In this document: piece by piece, positions 23,509-29,580 of the stretch
Layout of the letters: each line of letters begins with the position of its first letter
How positions within the stretch are numbered: position 1 is the stretch's first letter
DNA from: a virus
Reading direction: 5' to 3' (one strand)
Length of the DNA: 38,092 bases
Virus record (IMG/VR): IMGVR_UViG_3300030007_000012
Coordinates: 1-38,092 of that record
The notes under the pieces: generated by a model
What the model was told of the DNA's origin: nothing
The model's input: the letters and a program-made list of their open reading frames with translations, nothing else
The model's database searches: none
Program-made: the position numbers and the translations under genes

Positions 23509-23884
23509 CCGCGTCATTCTCGTCGGGAATTTGACGAAGGACCCCGCGACCAAGACACTCGGCAGCGGGCAAACCGTCTGCAAATTCAGCATTGCCGTCA
23601 ATCGGCGCACAAAGACGACCGACGAAACAATGTTCGTTGAGATCGTTGCGTGGGAGAAGCTCGCGGATTTGTGTCAGCAATACCTCAAGAAGGGCCGGAG
23701 CGTCCTGGTCGAAGGGCGGCTTGCGATCCGCAGCTACGAGGACAAGGACGGCGCGAAGCGCAAGGCAACCGAGGTGGTCATCGACGCGATGCAGATGCTC
23801 GACAAGAAAGACGACGACGGCTCGACCGGCGTACGGCAAGCCGACCTCTACGGCGAGCAAGACGATTCGGAGATACCATTTTGA
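23492..23884 (+). CDS. ssb: Single-stranded DNA-binding protein
   Basis: The 130-residue protein is a standard SSB. The OB-fold starts with YNRVILVGNLTKDPATKTLG, continues with CKFSIAVNRRTK, the strand MFVEIVAWEKLADLCQQYLK, and KGRSVLVEGRLAIRSYEDKD. A short acidic linker ends in DDSEIPF, the usual C-terminal tip that recruits partner proteins. It coats single strands made by the Cas4-like nuclease and the helicase. It is co-translated with the next small membrane protein (TTGA overlap). Confidence 0.93.
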   Translation: MPGNYNRVILVGNLTKDPATKTLGSGQTVCKFSIAVNRRTKTTDETMFVEIVAWEKLADLCQQYLKKGRSVLVEGRLAIRSYEDKDGAKRKATEVVIDAMQMLDKKDDDGSTGVRQADLYGEQDDSEIPF

Positions 23885-24048
23885 GCCTGGTGAACTTGCT
23901 CGTCCTCGTCCTCGTCGTGGTCCTGCTCTTCCACCTGCTCGGCGGAGTCGTCGCGCCGGGATATCGCGCGCTGCCGTACTACCTTCCCGGCGCGGGCACG
24001 CTGCTCGTGATCGTGCTTATCGTGCTCGTGGTGACGCGCCTGCTTTAG
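23881..24048 (+). CDS. Small two-span membrane protein
   Basis: This 55-residue frame starts with TTG overlapping the SSB stop. It is almost wholly hydrophobic: residues 3-22 (LVNLLVLVLVVVLLFHLLGG) and 38-54 (GTLLVIVLIVLVVTRLL) form two spans joined by a short polar loop (APGYRALPYYLPG). The function is unknown. Its place behind SSB does not suggest lysis. Membrane-level interference with the host is one option. Confidence 0.55.
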   Translation: MSLVNLLVLVLVVVLLFHLLGGVVAPGYRALPYYLPGAGTLLVIVLIVLVVTRLL

Positions 24049-24229
24049 CTGCTCGGTCGAGCCGTTCCGGTGGGACGGAGTAACGGATTTCGCGGGGCCG
24101 AAAAACGGCGCGATCTGCGTGTCCGCGAATGGATCTTTGCGGACACGCAAGCCTACCCCATTCGCCTCTGTCGCCGGGACGCGCCGAAGCGCATGATGTT
24201 ACGACACACCGTCGCTTGGAGGCCCCCCA
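24049..24229 (+). other. Intergenic region with a perfect 11-bp-stem hairpin
   Basis: No gene was seen. TGCGTGTCCGC (24116-24126) pairs perfectly with GCGGACACGCA (24139-24149) around a 12-base loop. A small GCCG-AAAAA-CGGC hairpin lies at 24097-24109. There is no T-tract, so this is more likely an RNA structure or protein site than an intrinsic terminator. Confidence 0.6.
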
Positions 24230-24451
24230 ATGTTTCGTACGATATACACCGCATCGCAAGGCTGGTACAACCGCAGCACCGATTGGTTTCAGCACAGCAA
24301 GAACCCGGTCATCACGACCCTGCGCTGGATCTGGTGGGGCACGATTGGCCTCTGGGCGATGGTGCTCTTCAGCGGCATCAACGCCGACTTCTTGCAGCCG
24401 TTTCCCGGCGCGAGCATCGTCGGATCGGTCGCCGCGCTCTTCGTCCACTGA
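24230..24451 (+). CDS. Small single-span membrane protein
   Basis: The 73-residue protein starts at ATG 24230 with TTGGAGG upstream. It has an aromatic, basic N-terminus (MFRTIYTASQGWYNRSTDWF) and one membrane segment (LRWIWWGTIGLWAMVLFSG, about residues 31-49), then a second weaker hydrophobic stretch (GASIVGSVAALFV). No motif is recognised. It is followed by a terminator at 24490, so it ends a transcription unit. Confidence 0.6.
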   Translation: MFRTIYTASQGWYNRSTDWFQHSKNPVITTLRWIWWGTIGLWAMVLFSGINADFLQPFPGASIVGSVAALFVH

Positions 24452-24489
24452 TCGCGCCCGCGCCCTAGGCCCGCGTCGCGAGATCTGCC

Positions 24490-24515
24490 GACCTCCCGAA
24501 GACGGAGGTCTTTTT
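24490..24515 (+). terminator. Terminator whose right arm holds the next ribosome site
   Basis: GACCTCC (24490-24496) pairs with GGAGGTC (24504-24510) around CGAAGAC and is followed by TTTTT. The GGAGG in the right arm lies nine bases before ATG 24518. When the stem forms, the transcript ends or the ribosome site is hidden. When it is open, the next gene can be translated. Confidence 0.75.
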
Positions 24516-24517
24516 CT

Positions 24518-24799
24518 ATGTCCGAGTCCGCCCTACTCGCCCACGCCGACGCCTTCTTCGAGTGGCACCCCGATTGGCCCGAGGAGCGTCCCTCGACGTG
24601 GCACCTCCTGCCCGACCTCGACGCCCTGCGGCGGAAGTGGCGCAAAAAGATGGCCCTGCCGCGTGAGGCGAAGCCCGTGCAGCACGTCAATTACTGCGGC
24701 GGGTGCTTTGCGCGATTCGTCTCGCCAACGGCACAGGAATCCGCCGCCGCCCTGCGCGCGCACATCGAGGGAACGCCGTGTATGCACTACGCGGTATGA
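24518..24799 (+). CDS. Small CCHC-type zinc protein
   Basis: The 93-residue protein has a Trp-rich acidic N-terminus (ADAFFEWHPDWPEERPSTWH), a basic helix (LRRKWRKKMALP) and a C-terminal C-x2-C...H-x5-C pattern: NYCGGCFARF, then RAHIEGTPCMHYAV. This fits one zinc ion in a CCHC or CCHH finger. The closing H-x-x-G-T-P-C occurs in other small phage zinc proteins. The ribosome site is inside the preceding terminator hairpin. The function is unknown. Confidence 0.6.
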   Translation: MSESALLAHADAFFEWHPDWPEERPSTWHLLPDLDALRRKWRKKMALPREAKPVQHVNYCGGCFARFVSPTAQESAAALRAHIEGTPCMHYAV

Positions 24800-25038
24800 G
24801 CCGTTCGGCTAGGGAATCCTGGCCCGAACAGGAACCACCAACACACGCGAAAGGCGCACCTCTTAGGTGCGCCTCGGACGTTACTCGCCGACCCTCAAAG
24901 ATCTTTGACCGGATAAAGAGAGGATCGGCACCAGGGAGGGCCCTCGAAAGAGGGTCGCGGAGCCTCGCTATGTCCTTCGGACGGTCGCTTGGCTTCCCCT
25001 CCTTGGTTCTAGCTGCTCTTTAGCAGCGGAGGACCAGC
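24800..25038 (+). ncRNA. Structured 5' leader with possible SD/anti-SD switch
   Basis: This 239-base stretch has no convincing gene but many pairings: AGGCGCACCT/AGGTGCGCCT (24852-24861 with 24865-24874); CCCTC-GAAA-GAGGG (24941-24954) with a GNRA loop; an alternative long-range 8-bp helix CGACCCTC (24889-24896) with GAGGGTCG (24950-24957); GTCC-TTC-GGAC near 24972; and GCTGCT-CTT-AGCAGC just before the ribosome site. CCCTCC at 24997-25002 can pair with GGGAGG (24934-24939) or with the Shine-Dalgarno at 25028-25032, so two exclusive folds are possible. No known riboswitch or ribozyme core was recognised. Confidence 0.45.
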
Positions 25039-25332
25039 ATGAGTACCCTTCGATGCCCGGTCTGTAATTACGAGTGCCTACACCACGAACGCGTCGAAAT
25101 CTTCGAGCGTCGGGAAGACGCCAAACGCGGTCTTCACGTTACTGTCGAATCGGGCAAGGTCGAGATTGACGAAGACATTGACGAGAACCCGAGTCGCAGG
25201 CGTCACGGACTTACGATTTTCTTTTCGTGCGAGACATGTCCAAAAAAATCACGCCTCACACTCTCGCAGCATAAAGGGGCTTCCCTCGTTGAGTTCCTCG
25301 AAGTCGAGCCGGAACCGGAGTGTCCGTTTTGA
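25039..25332 (+). CDS. Zinc-ribbon protein before the primase-helicase
   Basis: The 97-residue protein has two Cys pairs: RCPVCNYECLHHE near the N-terminus (C-x2-C-x3-C-x2-H-H) and FSCETCPKK at about residues 62-68. They are separated by a charged beta region with an acidic turn (KVEIDEDIDENPSRRRHG). The arrangement is a two-knuckle zinc ribbon. Its acidic tail (EVEPEPECPF) overlaps the primase-helicase start by 13 bases, so it is translated with it and may assist replication. The 240-base structured leader precedes it. No family is recognised. Confidence 0.65.
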   Translation: MSTLRCPVCNYECLHHERVEIFERREDAKRGLHVTVESGKVEIDEDIDENPSRRRHGLTIFFSCETCPKKSRLTLSQHKGASLVEFLEVEPEPECPF

Positions 25333-27419
25333 ACGCGGCCACGAAGGAGATGACGCACCTGGAATGGGCGCTCCTTTATGCAAGTATGGGCATTTGCGTG
25401 TTCCCGCTCTATCCCAAAAGCAAGAAACCCCTCGCACGTTCTAACGGGCTTCTCGACGCGACCCGCGACCCCGTACAAATCACGAAGTGGTGGAAGGAAA
25501 ACCCGAAGTACAACATCGGGATGAATTGCGGCATGTCCAACAGAGTCGTGCTCGACGTGGACATGAAGGACGGCAAGGATGGGAACCGAGCGGTCTATGC
25601 CCTCGTCGACGATCAGATCGACTTGCTCGGGACGAAGCGAGCGACGACACCCACGGGCGGCTACCACCTCCACTATGAATACGCCGGGATCGACGTTCGC
25701 AATAGCCAGGGCGAGCTAGGCGAAGGGCTCGACATTCGAGGCGACGGCGGCTTCGTCTTGATGCACCCCTCGTTCGTCGACGACAAAGAGAAGGGCATCC
25801 TCGGCTCATACGCCTGGGTCGTCGACGAGGAGGGCGAGACGCTTCCCTGCCTGCCGTTCCCCGACATCTTCCGCGTCAAGAAGACGCCGAAGGGCATCCT
25901 CGTTCGCGTCGCCGACGGGGAGAAGATCCCCGAGAAACAGCGGCACAAGCACCTCCTTAGCTACGCCGGGAAGCTGGTACGCGTCGGAAGCTCCTCCAGC
26001 GAAATCTACGCGGCGCTGTCGGCCAGGAATCAAGAGCGATGCAACCCGCCGAAGGACGATGCCGAGATCCGCAAGCTCGCCGAGGACGTGGCAAAGCGAT
26101 ACCCGTCCGACCCGAAGGCTGCGGAAGTAGCGTCCGATGATGACGACGCTCCGCTCATCGTCATCGACGCAGCCGAAGCCTCGCTAGAGCCCGTCGAGTG
26201 GTTATGGCCTGGTCGCATACCGCTCGGGCTCACGACGGCCATTGTAGGCCCCGAGGACGCCGGGAAGACGTTCTTCTACTGCGCTCTCGCCGCCGCGCTC
26301 TCGCGCGGGGTGCGCCTCCCGGACGCGGAGGAGGCATTCTCTTGCTCCTCACTCTTGTATCACGGCGAGGACCTCCAGACGACGATTCGGGACCGTCTCA
26401 CGCGCTGCGGCGCGGATCTCAAACGAGTAAAACTCATCGGACAAGAAATCGGTAGCGGGACACTCCGCAAGCTCGACATCTACCTTGGCGAGCACCCCGA
26501 GGTGAAGCTCGTCGTGATCGACCCGGTAACGGTCATGCTCGACGGTGTGAAGAGCGATAATAACGACACCGAGGTACGCCGAGCCCTACTCCCGCTCAAG
26601 GCGCTCGCCGAGAAGCGAGGCATCGCCCTGCTCTACCTGCGGCACACCGGAAAGAACGCCGAGCTGCGCGTGAAGGACAAGGTGCTCGGCGCCAAGGGAT
26701 TCATCGCCGTGCCGAGGACCGTGCTCGTCTTCTTGGAGGATGCCGAGACGAAGCGCCGCTTCTGCTTCAACGAGAAGAATAACCTCTGCGAGAAGGCCCC
26801 TCCGGTCGAGTACTTCATCTCGGATGCCGGGTTCGCATGGGGCGACACGGACGAGAGCGTTTGCGCCGAGGCGTTCGCCAAGAGCAAGCCCGATCCTAAC
26901 AGTGCTAAGAAGCGCCTTAAAGCGGAAGAGGTCATCGCGTGGATTCGGCAGGCGCTCGACGAGGGGCCAATGCCTTCGACCATGCTTCTTCGCCTGGCAC
27001 GAGCCAACGAGATTCCCGAGCGGTCAATCGAGCGGCATAAGGACGAGGCCGACGCCGTAAGCGAGCGATTCGGCAAGCTCGCAGAGGGCGGGCGCTGGTA
27101 TTGGTACCTGCGCGACAAGCTCCCTAAGACCGCCATTGTGACGCAAGAGCCTAATCACGCTCAAATTCCCGTTATCTCCGTTGGCGGTCAACGGTTTGGC
27201 GGTCTTAGTGAAAACCCTGATTCTACGCCTACTACTACTAAGACCGCCAATAGAGAGTCTATGCGCGCGCGTGAGGGTATCCTCTCCCACGACGCCTTCC
27301 GGCTCCGCACGCCTGCCGAGCTGAGTGCGAATGGCTCGACCCACGGCCACGCGGACGTCGAAGTGCGGGTCGAGGCCTCTCTGCTCGACGGGCCGACGCT
27401 CGACGGCGAGCTGCCGTGA
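25320..27419 (+). CDS. Primase-polymerase fused to RepA-type replicative helicase
   Basis: The 699-residue protein starts at GTG 25320. Residues about 15-220 form an archaeo-eukaryotic primase-like prim-pol domain: NGLLDATRDPVQITKWW, the catalytic D-x-D in NRVVLDVDMKDG, GGYHLHYEY and GEGLDIRGDGGFVLMHPSF. After a linker, residues about 290-520 are an AAA-type hexameric RepA/DnaB-like ATPase: Walker A in GPEDAGKTFFYC (about 309), LYHGEDLQTTIRDRLTRC, Walker B in KLVVIDPVTVMLDG, and LLYLRHTGKNAE. The C-terminus (KRLKAEEVIAWIRQALDEGP, then SIERHKDEADAV) looks like a winged-helix end found in such helicases. It should prime and unwind phage DNA. A DNA polymerase was not found elsewhere, so synthesis may rely on the host or this prim-pol. 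Confidence 0.85.
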   Translation: MSVLNAATKEMTHLEWALLYASMGICVFPLYPKSKKPLARSNGLLDATRDPVQITKWWKENPKYNIGMNCGMSNRVVLDVDMKDGKDGNRAVYALVDDQIDLLGTKRATTPTGGYHLHYEYAGIDVRNSQGELGEGLDIRGDGGFVLMHPSFVDDKEKGILGSYAWVVDEEGETLPCLPFPDIFRVKKTPKGILVRVADGEKIPEKQRHKHLLSYAGKLVRVGSSSSEIYAALSARNQERCNPPKDDAEIRKLAEDVAKRYPSDPKAAEVASDDDDAPLIVIDAAEASLEPVEWLWPGRIPLGLTTAIVGPEDAGKTFFYCALAAALSRGVRLPDAEEAFSCSSLLYHGEDLQTTIRDRLTRCGADLKRVKLIGQEIGSGTLRKLDIYLGEHPEVKLVVIDPVTVMLDGVKSDNNDTEVRRALLPLKALAEKRGIALLYLRHTGKNAELRVKDKVLGAKGFIAVPRTVLVFLEDAETKRRFCFNEKNNLCEKAPPVEYFISDAGFAWGDTDESVCAEAFAKSKPDPNSAKKRLKAEEVIAWIRQALDEGPMPSTMLLRLARANEIPERSIERHKDEADAVSERFGKLAEGGRWYWYLRDKLPKTAIVTQEPNHAQIPVISVGGQRFGGLSENPDSTPTTTKTANRESMRAREGILSHDAFRLRTPAELSANGSTHGHADVEVRVEASLLDGPTLDGELP

Positions 27420-27442
27420 AGCTGGCCGTCGATAGATAGGCC

Positions 27443-27685
27443 ATGGCGAAGACGAAGGCGCAGGTCGCCGAGCGGGCCGCAGCGGGCCTCTGCATCAACA
27501 ACCCGTCGCATGCGAAGCCGCGCGGCATCCAGACCTGCGATGCCTGCGCGGAGACGGACGCGCGCATGGCTATGCGCCGGAGGCGGCGCATCCAGGGGCT
27601 CGCGCAGGCCGAGATAACCAAGCGCAGCTTCTTTGAGGCATTGCAGGACCTCTATTATGCGGGCAAGCTCGGGCTGCGACGGTGA
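27443..27685 (+). CDS. Single C-x5-H-x8-C-x2-C zinc-module protein
   Basis: This 80-residue basic protein contains one exact copy of the module shared with 3302, 29078 and 29581: AGLCINNPSHAKPRGIQTC then DAC, with Cys17, His23, Cys32 and Cys35. It sits at the same distance from the N-terminus as in the 3302 protein (Cys17). The N-terminal helix (KAQVAERAAA) is basic. After the module is a strongly basic helix (ARMAMRRRRRIQ) and a helical tail. It lies between the helicase and RusA genes and its stop overlaps the RusA GTG. A DNA- or RNA-binding role is inferred. Confidence 0.75.
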   Translation: MAKTKAQVAERAAAGLCINNPSHAKPRGIQTCDACAETDARMAMRRRRRIQGLAQAEITKRSFFEALQDLYYAGKLGLRR

Positions 27686-28128
27686 AGCTGGCCTTCTTCG
27701 TCCCCGGCGTGCCTCAGCCGAAGGGCTCGCGCCGGATGATGCCGGTCGGCGGGAAGACCGGCGCGCTTCGCCATGTGCTCATAGAAGACGGCACACGCCT
27801 CACGAGGCCGCTGCGAGTCTCCTGGTATAGCCGAGTGGCAAAACACGCGTCAGCGGCCTTCCAGGGGCCTTCTGTGGCCTCTCCCGTGGTTATCAGCGCG
27901 CTCTTCCGGTTCCCGATCGCCAGGTCACGCCTCAAGGGCAAGCGCAGGCTCAAGCCCGGCGATCCGCACACGCAGAAGCCCGATGGAGACAAATGTCTGC
28001 GCGGCATCTTCGACCCCCTCAAGGTCGCGGGCGTCGTGATCGACGACTGCGTATTCTTCAAGTTTCAGGCGCGCAAGGAGTGGTGCGCCGAAGGAGACGA
28101 AGGCGCGGAAGTCCTACTTACCTGGTAA
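27682..28128 (+). CDS. rusA: RusA-type Holliday junction resolvase
   Basis: The 148-residue protein starts at GTG 27682, overlapping the previous stop. It has the RusA pattern: VPGVPQPKGSRRMMPV near the start, a central strand pair (VASPVVISALFRFPI), and the catalytic region KPDGDKCLRGIFDPLKVAG then VVIDDCVFFKF, where the family's Asp residues lie (D in KPDGDK, D in IFD, DD in VIDDC). Usual RusA length is about 120-150. It would resolve branched DNA made by recombination before packaging. It ends the plus-strand replication block, and a strong inverted repeat follows. Confidence 0.85.
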   Translation: MKLAFFVPGVPQPKGSRRMMPVGGKTGALRHVLIEDGTRLTRPLRVSWYSRVAKHASAAFQGPSVASPVVISALFRFPIARSRLKGKRRLKPGDPHTQKPDGDKCLRGIFDPLKVAGVVIDDCVFFKFQARKEWCAEGDEGAEVLLTW

Positions 28129-28187
28129 GCCCGTAGTGCCTACGTCACGGTCTCGCGGGTTCTTGCATGCTTCATCAGCAACATCGA

Positions 28188-28222
28188 AAACGAGCTATCA
28201 AGGAATCCTTGATAGCTCGTTT
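28188..28222. terminator. Perfect 17-bp inverted repeat, bidirectional terminator
   Basis: AAACGAGCTATCAAGGA and its exact complement flank one central base. A-rich bases on the left and TTT on the right give a T-tract on either strand. It sits between RusA (plus, ending 28128) and the minus gene cluster (ending 28224), where a shared terminator is expected. Confidence 0.85.
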
Positions 28223-28223
28223 G

Positions 28224-28445
28224 TCACGATCGGGCGGCTGAAAGGTCGGTTCGGTCATGTGTGCCATTGAGGCAGTCGAGGCAAACATGTTCTTTCGGGC
28301 ATGGCTGCGGCGCGTGATCTTCGCAGTAGATCGCGGCGATACACTTACACTCCGTACCATTCGCTGTTGGCTTGCGACACGCGCAGATATAGTATTCTAT
28401 GTCGATCTTCTTTCTTGCATCTCTCGCCGCTTCTTCACGCGGCAT
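28224..28445 (-). CDS. AN1-like zinc-finger protein
   Basis: The 73-residue protein (ATG 28445) holds a dense Cys/His array: C-x-C-x9-C-x-C-x5-C-x2-H-x4-C-x3-H-x-C-x2-C. The part YCEDHAPQPCPKEHVC follows the AN1-type rule (F/Y-C-x2-H ... H-x-C), with CACRK and CKC supplying the earlier ligands. AN1 fingers bind two zinc ions and are mostly known from eukaryotic and archaeal proteins. A longer start at 28514 (GTG) adds 23 unremarkable residues. The start lies inside the gene before it (49-base overlap), but no later start exists in this frame. The function is unknown; protein or nucleic-acid binding is inferred. Confidence 0.6.
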   Translation of the reverse strand: MPREEAARDARKKIDIEYYICACRKPTANGTECKCIAAIYCEDHAPQPCPKEHVCLDCLNGTHDRTDLSAARS

Positions 28446-28600
28446 AGGCGGCAGGTGGCGTAGGGTGCCTGGGATGGGCCGTGAACGCCCGGTGTTACCG
28501 GGCGTCGGAAGCACAGGATACAGAAACCGAGGGCGTGCGCTTCGTCACGCCGCGCTTGCGAGCGAAGGCGCTGGTCGGTCGAGGATTGCTTCTGGGGCAT
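28397..28600 (-). CDS. CxxC/CxxC basic mini zinc protein
   Basis: The 67-residue basic protein starts at ATG 28600; GTG 28609 is also possible. The core is EAHALGFCILCFRRPVTPG through YATCRLCRVKKRREMQ: a C-x2-C...C-x2-C ribbon followed by a strongly basic helix. The opening A-L-G-[FL]-C and the final C-x-x-C-x3-K/R-R match the C-x5-H modules of the neighbours, with the His supplied by Cys. It overlaps the gene on each side (56 and 49 bases), which is unusual for this genome. The frames are nevertheless well formed. Confidence 0.6.
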   Translation of the reverse strand: MPQKQSSTDQRLRSQARRDEAHALGFCILCFRRPVTPGVHGPSQAPYATCRLCRVKKRREMQERRST

Positions 28601-28814
28601 GATTGGCACCGTTCTGGGCGATTATGGCCTCGATGGATTCGGCGGCGTGCCGGAGCAGACATGCGATGCGCGGCAAGTCTTTTGGGTCGAGGTGGATGAA
28701 GAGGTCCGATCCGTCGAGGTCGATGTTGAGATAGGGCAAGCCAGCTTTGAGCGAATGATTGAGAGCGATGCTCTTGCAGTCGTCGCTCTCTGCGAACATC
28801 TTGCCGCGCATCAT
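28545..28814 (-). CDS. Small protein, unknown (no Cys cluster)
   Basis: The 89-residue protein starts at one of two adjacent ATGs (28812-28814 or 28809-28811). The middle looks well ordered: KAGLPYLNIDLDGSDLFIHL, then DPKDLPRIACLLRHAAESIE, a beta hairpin plus helix. It has two scattered Cys and no metal motif, unlike its neighbours. Its start overlaps the stop of the preceding gene (TGATG). The tail after NGANHAPEAI overlaps the next gene. The function is unknown. Confidence 0.6.
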   Translation of the reverse strand: MMRGKMFAESDDCKSIALNHSLKAGLPYLNIDLDGSDLFIHLDPKDLPRIACLLRHAAESIEAIIAQNGANHAPEAILDRPAPSLASAA

Positions 28815-28987
28815 AGCAGCTTCTCAAGCGCGTCGCTTGCCTCCGAGACGCCGGGGTACCGCTCGAAAATGTCGCTGGAGTCGAGTAACGCGAGTAACGC
28901 TTGTACAGCTTCGGTCATCTTGGCGTGCATCTCGCGCAGTGTTTCAACGTCGTATTCGAGTTGCTCGTAGGATGTTTGCGTTCGCAT
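28811..28987 (-). CDS. Small helical protein, first gene of a minus-strand unit
   Basis: The 58-residue protein begins MRTQTSYEQLEYDVETLREM and continues as acidic amphipathic helices (MTEAVQALLALLDSSDIFER) to a short end (SEASDALEKLL). AAGAAGG lies upstream of the ATG, and a sigma70-like promoter starts about 50 bases before it (29036-29064). Its stop overlaps the next ATG. A coiled-coil, dimer-forming character is likely. No family is recognised. Confidence 0.6.
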   Translation of the reverse strand: MRTQTSYEQLEYDVETLREMHAKMTEAVQALLALLDSSDIFERYPGVSEASDALEKLL

Positions 28988-29035
28988 AATACGCCTTCTT
29001 TGAAAAAGCCTTGTGGTGATTGGGGTTCTCCTTCA

Positions 29036-29064
29036 ATTATCGGCGATATGGTCGTAACATTCAA
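29036..29064 (-). promoter_or_regulatory. Sigma70-like promoter for the minus-strand unit
   Basis: On the minus strand TTGAAT and GATAAT are separated by exactly 17 bases. Four of six bases match the -35 consensus TTGACA and five of six the -10 consensus TATAAT. It lies just upstream of 28811-28987 and downstream of a hairpin that ends the preceding gene. Confidence 0.65.
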
Positions 29065-29080
29065 TAAGGCTTTCGCCTTA
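29065..29080 (-). terminator. Hairpin at the end of the triple-module gene
   Basis: TAAGGC-GAAA-GCCTTA on the minus strand has a GNRA loop and includes the TAA stop of 29078-29545. It is followed by TTGAATGTT, a weak T-tract. It may end that transcript just before the next promoter. Confidence 0.5.
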
Positions 29081-29545
29081 CTGTTGCCGCCAGAGCAATT
29101 CCCATAGATCGCGCGAGTCGATATTTCCGCCACGCGAGACGCGCTCGGGAATGGGCTCCTTGCGTCTCGCAGGCTTCGGCGCTACGGCGTTGCGCTTGGC
29201 GAGGCGTTGTGCAGCCGCAGCGCGTCGCGCAGCACAGGCCGCGCACCACGATCCTGCTACGGCAATGCCGTGTGAGGATCCGAACACGCACAACTTGCGA
29301 CGCTTGCGGTAGCACGCCTCGCAGATGATGCCGCGTGTTGCCTTGCCGTGCGAGGGAGCGTTGGCACAGAGCCCGCTCTGCTTGTACCTCGCGGATGCCG
29401 CACGCTTGACTGCGTCCCGAGCCTCCGCGCACGCCCCGCAGAGGTTGTGCCGCACCGCAGGGCCGTGACGCGCGACGTTCTGGCACAAGCCAAGCGCACG
29501 ATTCCTCGCGCGCCGTGCAGGCCGGGTGCCGGGGTTCTCGCCCAT
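29078..29545 (-). CDS. Triple C-x5-H-x8-C-x2-C zinc-module protein (second array)
   Basis: The 155-residue, very basic protein has three exact modules: C21-H27-C36-C39, C60-H66-C75-C78 and C86-H92-C101-C104. The first two are 39 residues apart, as in the 3302 protein; the third follows after only 26. The motifs are GLCQNVARHGPAVRHNLCGA, GLCANAPSHGKATRGIICEA and KLCVFGSSHGIAVAGSWCAA, each completed by C. Linkers are rich in Arg/Ala. A basic tail (AKRNAVAPKPARRKEPIPER) and a short acidic end follow. It is probably a nucleic-acid binder. Sequence shared with 3302 is confined to the module, so the pair is old or under strong change. Confidence 0.75.
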   Translation of the reverse strand: MGENPGTRPARRARNRALGLCQNVARHGPAVRHNLCGACAEARDAVKRAASARYKQSGLCANAPSHGKATRGIICEACYRKRRKLCVFGSSHGIAVAGSWCAACAARRAAAAQRLAKRNAVAPKPARRKEPIPERVSRGGNIDSRDLWELLWRQQ

Positions 29546-29580
29546 GCCCGATGGATCGGCAGGCTAGGCGGCGTCGCCTT

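Noticed and set aside
24800-25038. Group I intron, tRNA or hammerhead ribozyme
   Set aside because: No conserved core (G-binding site pairings, T-loop GTTCRANYC, or CTGANGA...GAAA) was found, and the flanking genes are not interrupted.
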